Shown here one piece after another: positions 22,030-29,829 of a stretch of 30,004 nt of DNA (position 1 is its first letter; every line of letters begins with the position of its first letter). The notes beneath the pieces were generated by a model, which saw only the letters and a list, made by a program, of their open reading frames with translations, did no database searches and had not been told where the DNA came from. The DNA is taken from IMG/VR virus record IMGVR_UViG_3300042567_000787, positions 1 to 30,004 of that record; one strand, written 5' to 3'. Source of the DNA: a virus. The position numbers were made by a program, and so were the translations under genes.

Positions 22030-24029
22030 TTGATATAAAAGTACAAGGCAATGTCCAAGAAGCCGTTGGAAGTTTACGCTCACAATTAAAAGAGGCTCAA
22101 GCTGAGGTTGCGATTTTATCTGAAAAATTTGGAGTTACTTCCGATGAGGCTGCTAATGCTGCAATGAAAGCCGCTGAATTACGAGACCGTATCGGAGACG
22201 CAAGCGCTTTGACTGATGCGTTTAATCCTGACGCTAAATTTAAAGCTGTGACTTCCTCTTTGGCTGGAGTTGCATCCGGTTTTGGAGCTATTCAATCCTC
22301 AATGGCATTATTTGGAGAAGAGTCTGAGAATGTAGAGAAAACGCTTTTAAAAGTTCAAAGCGCAATGCAATTAACTCAATTCTTACAACAATCCGGTGAG
22401 AGCATTGACTCCTTTCAACAATTGGGTGCGGTTATTCAATCAACAACAGTTTATCAAAAATTAAATACTCTCGCAACGGCTGCTGCTGCGGCCGTTCAAA
22501 AATTATTCACCGGTGCGGTAAATACTACGGCCACTTCGTTCAATGCTTTAAAAACCGCAATTGTATCGACAGGGATTGGAGCTTTGGTTGTAGGTATTGG
22601 ATATTTAATATCTAAAATGAATGAGAGCGCTGACGCGACGGAAAAATTAACCTTAGAACAAGAGCAACTTAATAAGCAACTTGAAATCACTAAAAAATTA
22701 ACAGACGATAATGCAAAGGCTATTGATTATGACACTCAGATAAAGTTAGCAAATGCTAAAAAACTTGGTGCATCGGATAAGGAGTTATTAAGAATACAAT
22801 TAGACGGTTACGAGGCAAAAGGGAAAGCTAACGCAAAAGAGATTGAGGACATTCAAAGAACTCAAAGCAAAGCGGTAAATTTAACAAAAGAGCAAAATAA
22901 AAGAATACAGGAATTACGAGAGCAAAATCTTGATTTGCAAAGGAAAGGAAATGTCGATATTGCTAATTTGGACGCTGACTTAGCTGAAAAAGGTAGGCAA
23001 AATCAGAAAAAAAGTGAAGACGAAAAAGCAGCACAAAAAAAGACAGATGAGGAAAATCTTGCAGCTCAAAGAAAAAAAGACGCTGAGGCTTTAAATGCAG
23101 CATTACAAGCGCAAAAAGATGCTGAATTATTACAAAGACAGGAAATATTAAAAGCAATCGGAGACGCTCAAGACAAACAAGCTGAGGCTAATATGACAGC
23201 AAGCGAGGTTGAGCAAAGAGTTGTTAAAGATAAATATTTTGGTTTAATTCAATTAGCAAAACAACAAAAACGATCTGAAGACGAAATCAATGTTTTAGAA
23301 GTTCAAAGATTAAAAGAACTCCAAGATATAAAGGATAAATATAGACTTGAAGACGACGAAAAAGCTGCGGCCAAATTAGAGAAAACTATAAGCGACGAAA
23401 GTCTTAGTTTTGAAAATAGACTTGCGGCGGTAGATGCAGAGCAAGCTATATTCCAAAAACAACTTGACGATAAACTTATTACTGAGGAGCAATTTAATGA
23501 TAAGGTAAAAACCTTATCGACTGCGAGACTTAATATTGACAAAGCTGAGGCAGCTGCAAAGCAAGCGTTATTTGCTAAGACTTCGGAAACCTTAAGCAAA
23601 GGCGCTGACTTATTGGGTAAAAATACGGCAGCCGGAAAGGCAATGGCAGCGGCAGCGGCTTTAATAAATACCTATCAGGGTATTACGGCGGAACTTGCAA
23701 CCAAGACCGTCACTCCTTTTGAAATTGGATTGAAAATTGCCAACGTTGCAATTATCGCAGCGACAGGATTTAAAGCGGTGCAAGACATCGTCTCAGTTCA
23801 AATTCCTGGCGGAGGTGGTGGCGGTGGAGGTAGCGCTCCGAGTGGTAGCGCTCCGAGTATGACAGCGCCAAGTTTTAACACAGTTGGCTCAAGTGCCACA
23901 AATCAAATTGCTCAAACTTTGGGAAGACAAAGTCAAGAGCCAATACGAAGTTATGTCGTAGCTTCGGACGTTAGTACGGCTCAGGCTCTCGATAGGTCAA
24001 TTATTACAAATGCGTCAATCGGAGGATAA
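22011..24029 (+). CDS. Tail tape measure protein
   Basis: 672 residues. The N-terminus (MAIEKIIDIKVQGNVQEAVG) is the start typical of such proteins. Long coiled-coil stretches occupy ~15-70 and ~210-540, with abundant Ala, Gln, Glu and Lys. A hydrophobic helix lies at ~182-203 and an Ala-rich, membrane-like segment at ~540-585. The C-terminal part has eight glycines (600-607), then a tandem GSAPS repeat. Tape measure length sets tail length, implying a tail of roughly 100 nm by the usual ~1.5 angstrom per residue rule. It follows the chaperone by several genes rather than directly. Confidence 0.85.
   Translation: MAIEKIIDIKVQGNVQEAVGSLRSQLKEAQAEVAILSEKFGVTSDEAANAAMKAAELRDRIGDASALTDAFNPDAKFKAVTSSLAGVASGFGAIQSSMALFGEESENVEKTLLKVQSAMQLTQFLQQSGESIDSFQQLGAVIQSTTVYQKLNTLATAAAAAVQKLFTGAVNTTATSFNALKTAIVSTGIGALVVGIGYLISKMNESADATEKLTLEQEQLNKQLEITKKLTDDNAKAIDYDTQIKLANAKKLGASDKELLRIQLDGYEAKGKANAKEIEDIQRTQSKAVNLTKEQNKRIQELREQNLDLQRKGNVDIANLDADLAEKGRQNQKKSEDEKAAQKKTDEENLAAQRKKDAEALNAALQAQKDAELLQRQEILKAIGDAQDKQAEANMTASEVEQRVVKDKYFGLIQLAKQQKRSEDEINVLEVQRLKELQDIKDKYRLEDDEKAAAKLEKTISDESLSFENRLAAVDAEQAIFQKQLDDKLITEEQFNDKVKTLSTARLNIDKAEAAAKQALFAKTSETLSKGADLLGKNTAAGKAMAAAAALINTYQGITAELATKTVTPFEIGLKIANVAIIAATGFKAVQDIVSVQIPGGGGGGGGSAPSGSAPSMTAPSFNTVGSSATNQIAQTLGRQSQEPIRSYVVASDVSTAQALDRSIITNASIGG
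23829..23858. repeat. 15-bp tandem repeat in tape measure gene
   Basis: GGTAGCGCTCCGAGT occurs twice in tandem (23829-23843, 23844-23858), directly after eight glycine codons. It encodes GSAPS twice, a flexible linker that can expand or contract by slippage. Confidence 0.9.
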
Positions 24030-24040
24030 ATGAAAAAAAG

Positions 24041-24077
24041 TTTATAACAAAACACTAAAAAAAAGTTATAGTAATAT
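24041..24077 (+). promoter_or_regulatory. Late-type bipartite promoter element, copy 3 (protease/capsid module)
   Basis: TTTATAACAAAA (24041-24052), 12 bases, GTTATAGTAATAT (24065-24077), ending on ATG 24076. Spacing is the same as in copies 1, 2 and 4. Confidence 0.6.
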
Positions 24078-25170
24078 GGAGACTTACAAAGTTTTATTTA
24101 ACGAAGAGGAAAACGAGGGAGTTTATGCTGTCTCTTTGGTTTCCGATCCAGCGATAGGAGTTAATTTTATAACACTATCAAAACAAAAAGAAATCAAACT
24201 TGCAACCGTAAACGAGGAGCAGAGGATTTTAATGGGTGCAATATTAATTCCAAACCAACCGATTTACAGAAATCAAGACGGCCACGAATATAATATCGTT
24301 TTCCCAAAAGAAACGATTAAACAAGTTCAACAAAATTTTGCATTAAAAGGGTATCAAAATAATTCAACTATTGAACACTCCGGAGAGCAAATTCAAAATG
24401 TGACATTTGTTGAAAGTTGGATTAAAGAAGACGAGGTACATGATAAGTCAGTTCATTACGGATTTAACGAAGAGGTCGGAACGTGGTTTGGATTAATGAA
24501 AGTTAATAACGACGAGATTTGGAATGACTACGTAAAGACTGGCAAAGTTAAAGGATTTTCGATTGACGGAGTCTTTGACATGGAAAAAGTAAATTTAAAA
24601 ACAGAGATTAATATGAATTTAGAGAGTATCGTTAACGCGATTAAAGACGGTTTCGCGTCGGTAAAATTAACGAGCGAAGTTGAGCAAGTTGAAGTTGTTA
24701 TTACAATGGCTACAATGATGCTAAAAGATGGTGTGACTATTTTAGAGGCTGAGTCTTTTGAGGCTGGGCAAGCGGTTTTTATCGTTGCTGAAAATGGTGA
24801 CAAAGTTGCTGCTCCAATTGGAGAGCATGAACTTGAAGACGGAAGAGTTTTAGTAATCACCGAAGAGGGTTTAATTGCTGAAATTAAAGAGGCAATGGTT
24901 GAAGAGGAAACTCCAGAGGCTGAGGTTGAGGTTGAGGTTGAAATGACAACTGAGGAAATGATAAAAGCTATCGTTACCAATATGAGCGTTGAAGTTTCAA
25001 AACAAATCGAGGCTATTCGCACAGAGTTAAGCGCTCAGATTGCTGAGGTTAAAACTACTCAAGTTGAGGTGAAAGCGTCAACAAAAGCAAAGCCGGAAGT
25101 TGCTCAAACTTCAACAAAAAACGTGAAACTTTCGAGATCACAAAAAATATTAAATAACTTAAAAAATTAA
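24076..25170 (+). CDS. XkdF-like prohead protease fused to scaffold-like C-terminus
   Basis: 364 residues. Residues 1-170 match the XkdF-type putative serine protease found in phage capsid modules: ILMGAILIPNQPIYRNQDGH, H101 in TIEHSGE, then FVESWI and S162 in KGFSIDGVF. Residues ~180-364 are acidic, Ala/Glu/Val-rich and helical, ending in a basic KLSRSQKILNNLKN, as expected for an internal scaffold. The major capsid gene follows 6 bases later. Cleavage of scaffold and capsid N-termini during prohead maturation is the known role of the family. Its ATG sits on the late-type element, so a leaderless mRNA is predicted. Confidence 0.8.
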   Translation: METYKVLFNEEENEGVYAVSLVSDPAIGVNFITLSKQKEIKLATVNEEQRILMGAILIPNQPIYRNQDGHEYNIVFPKETIKQVQQNFALKGYQNNSTIEHSGEQIQNVTFVESWIKEDEVHDKSVHYGFNEEVGTWFGLMKVNNDEIWNDYVKTGKVKGFSIDGVFDMEKVNLKTEINMNLESIVNAIKDGFASVKLTSEVEQVEVVITMATMMLKDGVTILEAESFEAGQAVFIVAENGDKVAAPIGEHELEDGRVLVITEEGLIAEIKEAMVEEETPEAEVEVEVEMTTEEMIKAIVTNMSVEVSKQIEAIRTELSAQIAEVKTTQVEVKASTKAKPEVAQTSTKNVKLSRSQKILNNLKN

Positions 25171-25176
25171 AAAAAA

Positions 25177-26076
25177 ATGCCTACAACTACAACTGTATCA
25201 TCAAACTACAATGGAACGGCAGCCGGTGCAATTATCGGTCAAGCGTTCAAAACTATTGACACAATAGAAAAAAACGCGGTTACTATCGCTGAAAATGTTA
25301 ATTTCAAATTATCATTAAGAAAAATCGCTTACACAGACGGAACAACTGCATACACTTGCGGATTTGCACCAGCTGGAACTATCGTATTAAACGAAAACAC
25401 TATCGAGCCTTTCAAATTCAAAAATGATTTTGACGTTTGTAAAGAAGATTTCAGACAGACTTGGTCTGACGGAATTATGGGAGCGGGAGCTGCTAACGGA
25501 ACAGCACCAAGCGATATTATGGACGCAATTCAAGCGGAAGTTTTAGGAGCTATCGGTGAAAAATTAGAAACTGACATGTGGCAATCGTCTACTAACTTTG
25601 ACGGTTGGTTGACTTTATTCGCTGACGATGCAGACGTTAACAAGCCAACTGCTGACGCTGCGGTTACTGAGGCTAACGTATTGCCTAAATATTTGAAACC
25701 AGCTTTAAACGCTGTACCGGTTGCTTTGAGAAATAAAGAGTTAATCGTTGCGGTTTCTCCGGACGTTGCTCAGGCTTACGCTTTTTACTTATCTACTCAA
25801 GGAATTACTTACGGAATGGGAAATACAGATTTTCCTTTGGCGTTTGGACGTCACACGTTAACTGTATTGAACGGTTTACCGTCAAACTCAGTAGTTATCT
25901 ACGAGCGTAAAAACTTAGTTTTCGCTACAGGTTTAACAGCTGACTACAACCAAGTGGCACTTGTTGACGAAGACGAAATCGGTTTATTGACTGGTAAAGT
26001 TAGAGGAAAAGTGGTTTACGCTGTAGGTGTTGGATATTACAACGCTGAGGAAATCGTTTGGTTATCATTAGACTAA
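25177..26076 (+). CDS. Major capsid protein
   Basis: 299 residues starting MPTTTTVSSNYNGTAAGAII. The DIMDAIQAEVLGAIGEKLET segment, then FDGWL and a C-terminal IGLLTGKVRGKVVYAVGVGY, is typical of HK97-fold capsid proteins of Bacteroidota phages. The codon use is unusually GC-rich at third positions (AAC, TTC, GAC, TAC), consistent with very high expression. It follows the protease/scaffold gene and is closed by a terminator. Confidence 0.85.
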   Translation: MPTTTTVSSNYNGTAAGAIIGQAFKTIDTIEKNAVTIAENVNFKLSLRKIAYTDGTTAYTCGFAPAGTIVLNENTIEPFKFKNDFDVCKEDFRQTWSDGIMGAGAANGTAPSDIMDAIQAEVLGAIGEKLETDMWQSSTNFDGWLTLFADDADVNKPTADAAVTEANVLPKYLKPALNAVPVALRNKELIVAVSPDVAQAYAFYLSTQGITYGMGNTDFPLAFGRHTLTVLNGLPSNSVVIYERKNLVFATGLTADYNQVALVDEDEIGLLTGKVRGKVVYAVGVGYYNAEEIVWLSLD

Positions 26077-26091
26077 TTAATTAACATAAAT

Positions 26092-26117
26092 ACCGCTCAT
26101 TAACTTGGGCGGTTTTT
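26092..26117 (+). terminator. Intrinsic terminator after major capsid gene
   Basis: ACCGCTC (26092-26098) pairs with GGGCGGT (26107-26113), 7 bp with one G-U pair, 8-base loop, then T to 26117. It may be leaky, because the tail tube gene 20 bases later has no separate promoter I can identify. Confidence 0.75.
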
Positions 26118-26137
26118 AATAAAAAAATCAAAATATT

Positions 26138-26665
26138 ATGTCAACATGCCTAATTAGCAAGGGAAAATTGCTTGGATGCAAGGATCAGCGTGGCGGTTAT
26201 AAAAATTTATATTTCGCCAATTACGACGATTATGGTTTTGTTATAGCTGCTCACCAAGTTACAAGTTTGGGATCTTTGGACGAAGTTTTCAAATACGAAG
26301 TTAAAGCGACCACAAACACATTAACAGAAACCGGAACAAGCTCACAGGATAACGGAACATTTTTAAACGCTCAATCTTTAGCGGTTACACTTCCAAAATT
26401 ATCTGCTGACTTGCAAGGTCAAATTCAATTAATTTGTGCGTCTCGTCCTTACGTTTTCGTTGAGGATTATAATGGAAATATTCTTTTAGTTGGTGCAGCT
26501 AACGGAACGATGTCAAACTGCACAAAAGTAACCGGAGGAGCTGGAGCGGATTTATCAGGTTTCACTTTGACAATTGCCGGAGAAGAGAGCAATTTAAGTC
26601 CATTTTTGGACTCAGCAACTAAAAGCGCATTAATGGCTTTGGTTAGCGACGTGGTTGTTTCCTAA
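26138..26665 (+). CDS. Major tail tube protein
   Basis: 175 residues. LYFANYDDYGFVIAAHQVTS, then FKYEVKATTNTLTETGTSSQ and FVEDYNGNILLVGAANGT match the conserved tail tube protein of Bacteroidota siphophages (ANwDDfGF, yKYELKGxxs, VVEDNNGNFFLAG). It forms the hexameric tube through which DNA passes. The gene follows the capsid gene behind a terminator and is closed by a second one. Confidence 0.78.
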   Translation: MSTCLISKGKLLGCKDQRGGYKNLYFANYDDYGFVIAAHQVTSLGSLDEVFKYEVKATTNTLTETGTSSQDNGTFLNAQSLAVTLPKLSADLQGQIQLICASRPYVFVEDYNGNILLVGAANGTMSNCTKVTGGAGADLSGFTLTIAGEESNLSPFLDSATKSALMALVSDVVVS

Positions 26666-26685
26666 TTTTCTTTCATAGTTTGTTT

Positions 26686-26714
26686 AAAAAAAAGTCACTT
26701 CGGTGGCTTTTTTT
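26686..26714 (+). terminator. cUUCGg tetraloop terminator after tail tube gene
   Basis: AAGTCAC (26692-26698), TTCG loop (26699-26702), GTGGCTT (26703-26709), then T to 26714. The A run before the stem pairs with the T run. The T run's last bases are also the start of the late-type element (26712). Confidence 0.88.
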
Positions 26715-26748
26715 GTTACAAAACGGTTTTTTTTAGTTATATTAATAT
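26712..26748 (+). promoter_or_regulatory. Late-type bipartite promoter element, copy 4 (portal module)
   Basis: TTTGTTACAAAA (26712-26723), 12 bases, GTTATATTAATAT (26736-26748), ending on ATG 26747. Both blocks are identical to copy 1. With the A of ATG as +1, TTTG falls at -35 to -32 and TTATAT at -10 to -5. Confidence 0.65.
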
Positions 26749-27055
26749 GTGGATATTTAATTTAACAGCGCCTTACCAATTTAAGTGCATTCCTCGTAAT
26801 TTTAACGAGGGCGAATTGACGTTTTTTTTACGCGATGAGCTTAGAGATATTACTTATAATGTCGATTTTTTGTCGGTATCTTATTCAAATAATATAATGA
26901 CTTTGCAATTTGACGAGCCAATACTAAAAGAGGGGCAAAGTTTTGAGATTACAATTAATGAAGACGACGTTTTAATATATAGAGGCAAGGCTTTTGCAAC
27001 CGCACAAACCGACCTTGAGAATTTTGAACTCAACAAAGGAGTTTTAAAAGTATAA
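26747..27055 (+). CDS. Hypothetical protein upstream of portal
   Basis: 102 residues starting MWIFNLTAPYQFKCIPRNFN. Beta-rich (ITYNVDFLSVSYSNNIMTLQ, SFEITINEDDVLIYRGKA) and reads like a small single beta-sandwich. The ATG lies directly at the late-type element. The stop is five bases from the portal start. Probably a minor structural component, with no recognised family. Confidence 0.6.
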   Translation: MWIFNLTAPYQFKCIPRNFNEGELTFFLRDELRDITYNVDFLSVSYSNNIMTLQFDEPILKEGQSFEITINEDDVLIYRGKAFATAQTDLENFELNKGVLKV

Positions 27056-27059
27056 ATTT

Positions 27060-28805
27060 ATGGAGAAATTACAAATTATAAACCTATCAAACTACATTCG
27101 TCCCGAGATTAAAGAGGTGAGCGGTAAAAAGTGGGTTTTGAACGGAGATAAAAATAGCTTTTATCAGGTTATTATTGACGCTTACAATGGCTCACCAACT
27201 AACTCGGCGATAATTGACTCTTATAGTCAGTTTATTTATGGTAAGGGTTTGACCTCAGACGACAAAGCAAAAAAGCCAAGCGAATGGGCTGCGATTATGT
27301 CGTTACTTTCAAAAAAAGATTTGCGTAAAATATGCAAGGATTTTGAAATGTTTGGAGAGGCTTCTATTGAAGTAAAATATATCAATAATAAAATACAACG
27401 CTGTTTTCATATTGCTAAGCAAAGGATTGCTCCGGAGGTTGCAAATGAAGAGGGAGACATTACAGGATATTATTATAGTTATGATTTCGCAAATGTAAAT
27501 AAATACAAGCCGGAACGCTTTGACGCTTTTGGTTTTGGTGACGGCTTAGGCGAACGCTCTGAAATTTATATTTTTAGAGATTACCAGGTTGGGCAATTTT
27601 ATTATTCAAATCCAAGTTACGTTTCCGGAATTTCGTGGGCGCGTATGGAGGAGGAAATAAGTAACTATTCAATCAATCACATTCAAAAGGGATTGTCATT
27701 CGGTCATATTATAAATATGAATTGCGGAATACAGGAAAGCGCCGAGACAATTCAAGAAAATACTCGACAAATTCGTAACCACTTAACCGGATCACAAAAC
27801 GCCGGAGCTTTCTTTTTAAATTGGAACGATAACAAAGATAGCGAGATCACAATCTCGGCCTTAGAAGTATCGGACGCTCACCAGCAATATGCTTATTTAA
27901 GTACTGAGGCGAGACAACAACTTTGCACCTCTCACAAATTAACGTCTCCGATGTTAGTAGGTATAAAAGAGGCCAACGGTTTTAGCTCAAACGCTGAGGA
28001 GATTAAAGTTGGTTTTGCTGAGTTAATGATTAATGTAATTCGTCCAAAACAGGAAATAATTTTAGACGGATTAATGGAGGTTTTCGCCGTTAACGGAATT
28101 ACTTTGGACTTACAATTTGAAAGCCTTAGAAGTGAAGAGCCAATGATTGTAGAAACTCCAACGATTGTAGAAACTCCAACGGTTGCACTTACACAATTAG
28201 CAAGTCAACACGTTTGCTGCTCAAAAGACGACAACGGACTTTCAGAGGTTGCAGACGCTTTAATTGAAATGGGCGAAATTGTAAACGAGGACGAGTGGGT
28301 TGAAGTTGACGCAATACCGGTGACTCAAGACTTAGAGATTAACGAAATAACTTTGAACTTAGCTAAGTCATTTGCAAGTTTTCCAAATGTAACGAGCGAA
28401 CAAGATACGGAGCTTTTTAAGATACGTTATTCTTACGAGGGTAGTTTGGGAGCGGAAAGGGAATTTTGTAGTAAAATGGTAAGCGCTGGGCGTACTTATC
28501 GCAAAGAGGATATTACTATTGCGGAGACGAAAGTAGTTAATCCAGGACTTGGGCCGGACGGAGCGGATAATTACTCAATTTGGCTTTATAAAGGTGGCGT
28601 TAATTGTAACCATTTTTGGATGAGAAAAATATATTTGCGTAAAAATAACGAGAGAATAACAGTAAACCAAGCTCGAAAAATGATTTTAGACTTAGATCCG
28701 GCAGACAGACCTCAAGCAAGGTGGCAAGAAAATGAAATTGAGGTGGCACAAATTGCCTCTCCGAGTAACAATTTCTGGTCATTAACTCCAAATTATAGAC
28801 AATAA
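27060..28805 (+). CDS. Portal protein with C-terminal extra domain
   Basis: 581 residues. Residues 1-360 have portal-type features: NSAIIDSYSQFIYGKGL, the acid-rich helices, and the clip/stem-like YLSTEARQQLCTSHKLTSPM, then VGIKEANGFSSNAEEIKVGF. Residues 363-374 are a tandem IVETPT repeat that acts as a linker. Residues ~436-581 form a separate domain (LFKIRYSYEGSLGAEREFCS, YRKEDI, NPGLGPDGADNYSIWLYKGG, CNHFWMRK) known as a C-terminal extension in some Bacteroidota-phage portals. A MuF-like role is possible because no separate MuF gene is seen. Its stop overlaps the next ATG (TAATG). Confidence 0.75.
   Translation: MEKLQIINLSNYIRPEIKEVSGKKWVLNGDKNSFYQVIIDAYNGSPTNSAIIDSYSQFIYGKGLTSDDKAKKPSEWAAIMSLLSKKDLRKICKDFEMFGEASIEVKYINNKIQRCFHIAKQRIAPEVANEEGDITGYYYSYDFANVNKYKPERFDAFGFGDGLGERSEIYIFRDYQVGQFYYSNPSYVSGISWARMEEEISNYSINHIQKGLSFGHIINMNCGIQESAETIQENTRQIRNHLTGSQNAGAFFLNWNDNKDSEITISALEVSDAHQQYAYLSTEARQQLCTSHKLTSPMLVGIKEANGFSSNAEEIKVGFAELMINVIRPKQEIILDGLMEVFAVNGITLDLQFESLRSEEPMIVETPTIVETPTVALTQLASQHVCCSKDDNGLSEVADALIEMGEIVNEDEWVEVDAIPVTQDLEINEITLNLAKSFASFPNVTSEQDTELFKIRYSYEGSLGAEREFCSKMVSAGRTYRKEDITIAETKVVNPGLGPDGADNYSIWLYKGGVNCNHFWMRKIYLRKNNERITVNQARKMILDLDPADRPQARWQENEIEVAQIASPSNNFWSLTPNYRQ
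28146..28181. repeat. 18-bp perfect tandem repeat in portal gene linker
   Basis: ATTGTAGAAACTCCAACG occurs twice in tandem (28146-28163, 28164-28181), encoding IVETPT twice between the portal core and its C-terminal domain. A third imperfect unit may follow. Confidence 0.9.
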
Positions 28806-29314
28806 TGGCAACGACAATACTTTTAAGAGAGAACGAACTTACTAAAAACACCCTTTTGGGTGGGAATATTGATATTGATTTATACATTCCTTGCATCGCA
28901 GACGCTCAAAGAATAAGACTTGAGGAGATTTTAGGGGAAACTCTTTATAATAAAATTTGCTTAGACTTTGAAAACGACGATTTGGAGGGAGATTATTTAA
29001 CTCTTTACGAGGGATATATTGTTCCGTTTATAATTGCAGCCGCAGCGGTTGAATATTTATTGATCGGAGCTTATAAAGTAAATAACAACGGAATTTTCAA
29101 AGCTCAACCGGATAACTCGGTGGCCGTAGATAAGACCGAAGTTGACTATCTCGTTAATAATATGAGATTAAAGTCGGAAATGTACCAAGATCGGATGTTA
29201 AGGTGGTTATATAAATTCAATTTGCCTGAGTACGTAAGTAGTTCGACAAACATAGTCAACCCAATGAGATCAAATTTAATTTGCGGAAAGTGGTGGCTCG
29301 ATAAACCATATTAG
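28805..29314 (+). CDS. Head-tail connector-like protein (DUF6712-type)
   Basis: 169 residues. DIDLYIPCIADAQRIRLEEI, LGETLYNKICLDFE and YIVPFIIAAAAVEYLLIGAY read like the gp6-type helical connectors (DUF6712) that follow portal or capsid genes in Bacteroidota phages. It would form the adaptor ring under the portal. Start overlaps the portal stop by one base. Confidence 0.65.
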   Translation: MATTILLRENELTKNTLLGGNIDIDLYIPCIADAQRIRLEEILGETLYNKICLDFENDDLEGDYLTLYEGYIVPFIIAAAAVEYLLIGAYKVNNNGIFKAQPDNSVAVDKTEVDYLVNNMRLKSEMYQDRMLRWLYKFNLPEYVSSSTNIVNPMRSNLICGKWWLDKPY

Positions 29315-29315
29315 A

Positions 29316-29423
29316 ATGAGGAAGACAGACAAAAGAACTGAGGTAAATATTAAGAAATTAAAAAAATTCATAGTTAAATTAAACAATAACAATAAAATAA
29401 AAAAAAATGAGCGTAGATATTAG
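29316..29423 (+). CDS. Small lysine-rich ORF
   Basis: 35 residues, MRKTDKRTEVNIKKLKKFIV, then KLNNNNKIKKNERRY. Highly basic. Overlaps the next gene's start by 17 bases. Plausible as a small coupled gene, but it could equally be a chance frame in A-rich leader DNA. Confidence 0.3.
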   Translation: MRKTDKRTEVNIKKLKKFIVKLNNNNKIKKNERRY

Positions 29424-29670
29424 AACAGACCACGAGTACCAAGTGGCAGAGTTTGGAGATTTTGGATTTAGAGTACTAACGGGAGCGTCAATTTCCGGAG
29501 AGCGTTTCGCTACTATTATGGCTTTGGAAGACAGTACGATTGGAGTTACTTCAACTCGTTACGGAGCTGCAAGTGCGACAATAACTCTATTGGCCGGAAT
29601 GTCAATTTATGGAGATTTGGCCGTTACTTCGGTAACTGGGAAAGTAATCGCATATTTAAGAGGTAAATAA
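29407..29670 (+). CDS. Small beta-rich structural protein, possible head decoration
   Basis: 87 residues starting MSVDIRTDHEYQVAEFGDFG, with ISGERFATIMALEDSTIGVT and a C-terminal GDLAVTSVTGKVIAYLRGK. Glycine- and beta-rich and of the size of head decoration or fibre-base proteins. It lies just upstream of the spike genes. Assignment is by context. The start follows nine A. Confidence 0.5.
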   Translation: MSVDIRTDHEYQVAEFGDFGFRVLTGASISGERFATIMALEDSTIGVTSTRYGAASATITLLAGMSIYGDLAVTSVTGKVIAYLRGK

Positions 29671-29829
29671 ATGAACGGCTTAGGATTAGGACTAGGAAAA
29701 AATACTTTTATTGATCGATTTGTTAGTAATTTAATAAAATCTTTCAAAGCGAGAGTGAGCGCTGACTCGGGTATTTTCGAGGCTGAAAGTTGCTTAAAAA
29801 ATACATTAAATAATTTAAATAGATTATGA
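29671..29829 (+). CDS. Small conserved protein before the spike gene
   Basis: 52 residues starting MNGLGLGLGKNTFIDRFVSN, then FKARVSADSGIFEAESCLKN, a pattern I recognise from small genes located just before spike genes in Bacteroidota phages. The ATG directly follows the preceding stop. It shares ATGA with the spike start at 29826. Function unknown. Confidence 0.6.
   Translation: MNGLGLGLGKNTFIDRFVSNLIKSFKARVSADSGIFEAESCLKNTLNNLNRL

Noticed and set aside
24528-25022. 164-residue open frame on the minus strand opposite the protease/scaffold gene
   Set aside because: Its Ser/Ile/Thr-rich text mirrors the Glu/Ala/Val-rich scaffold region on the + strand. No start context, no family, and all other genes are on +.
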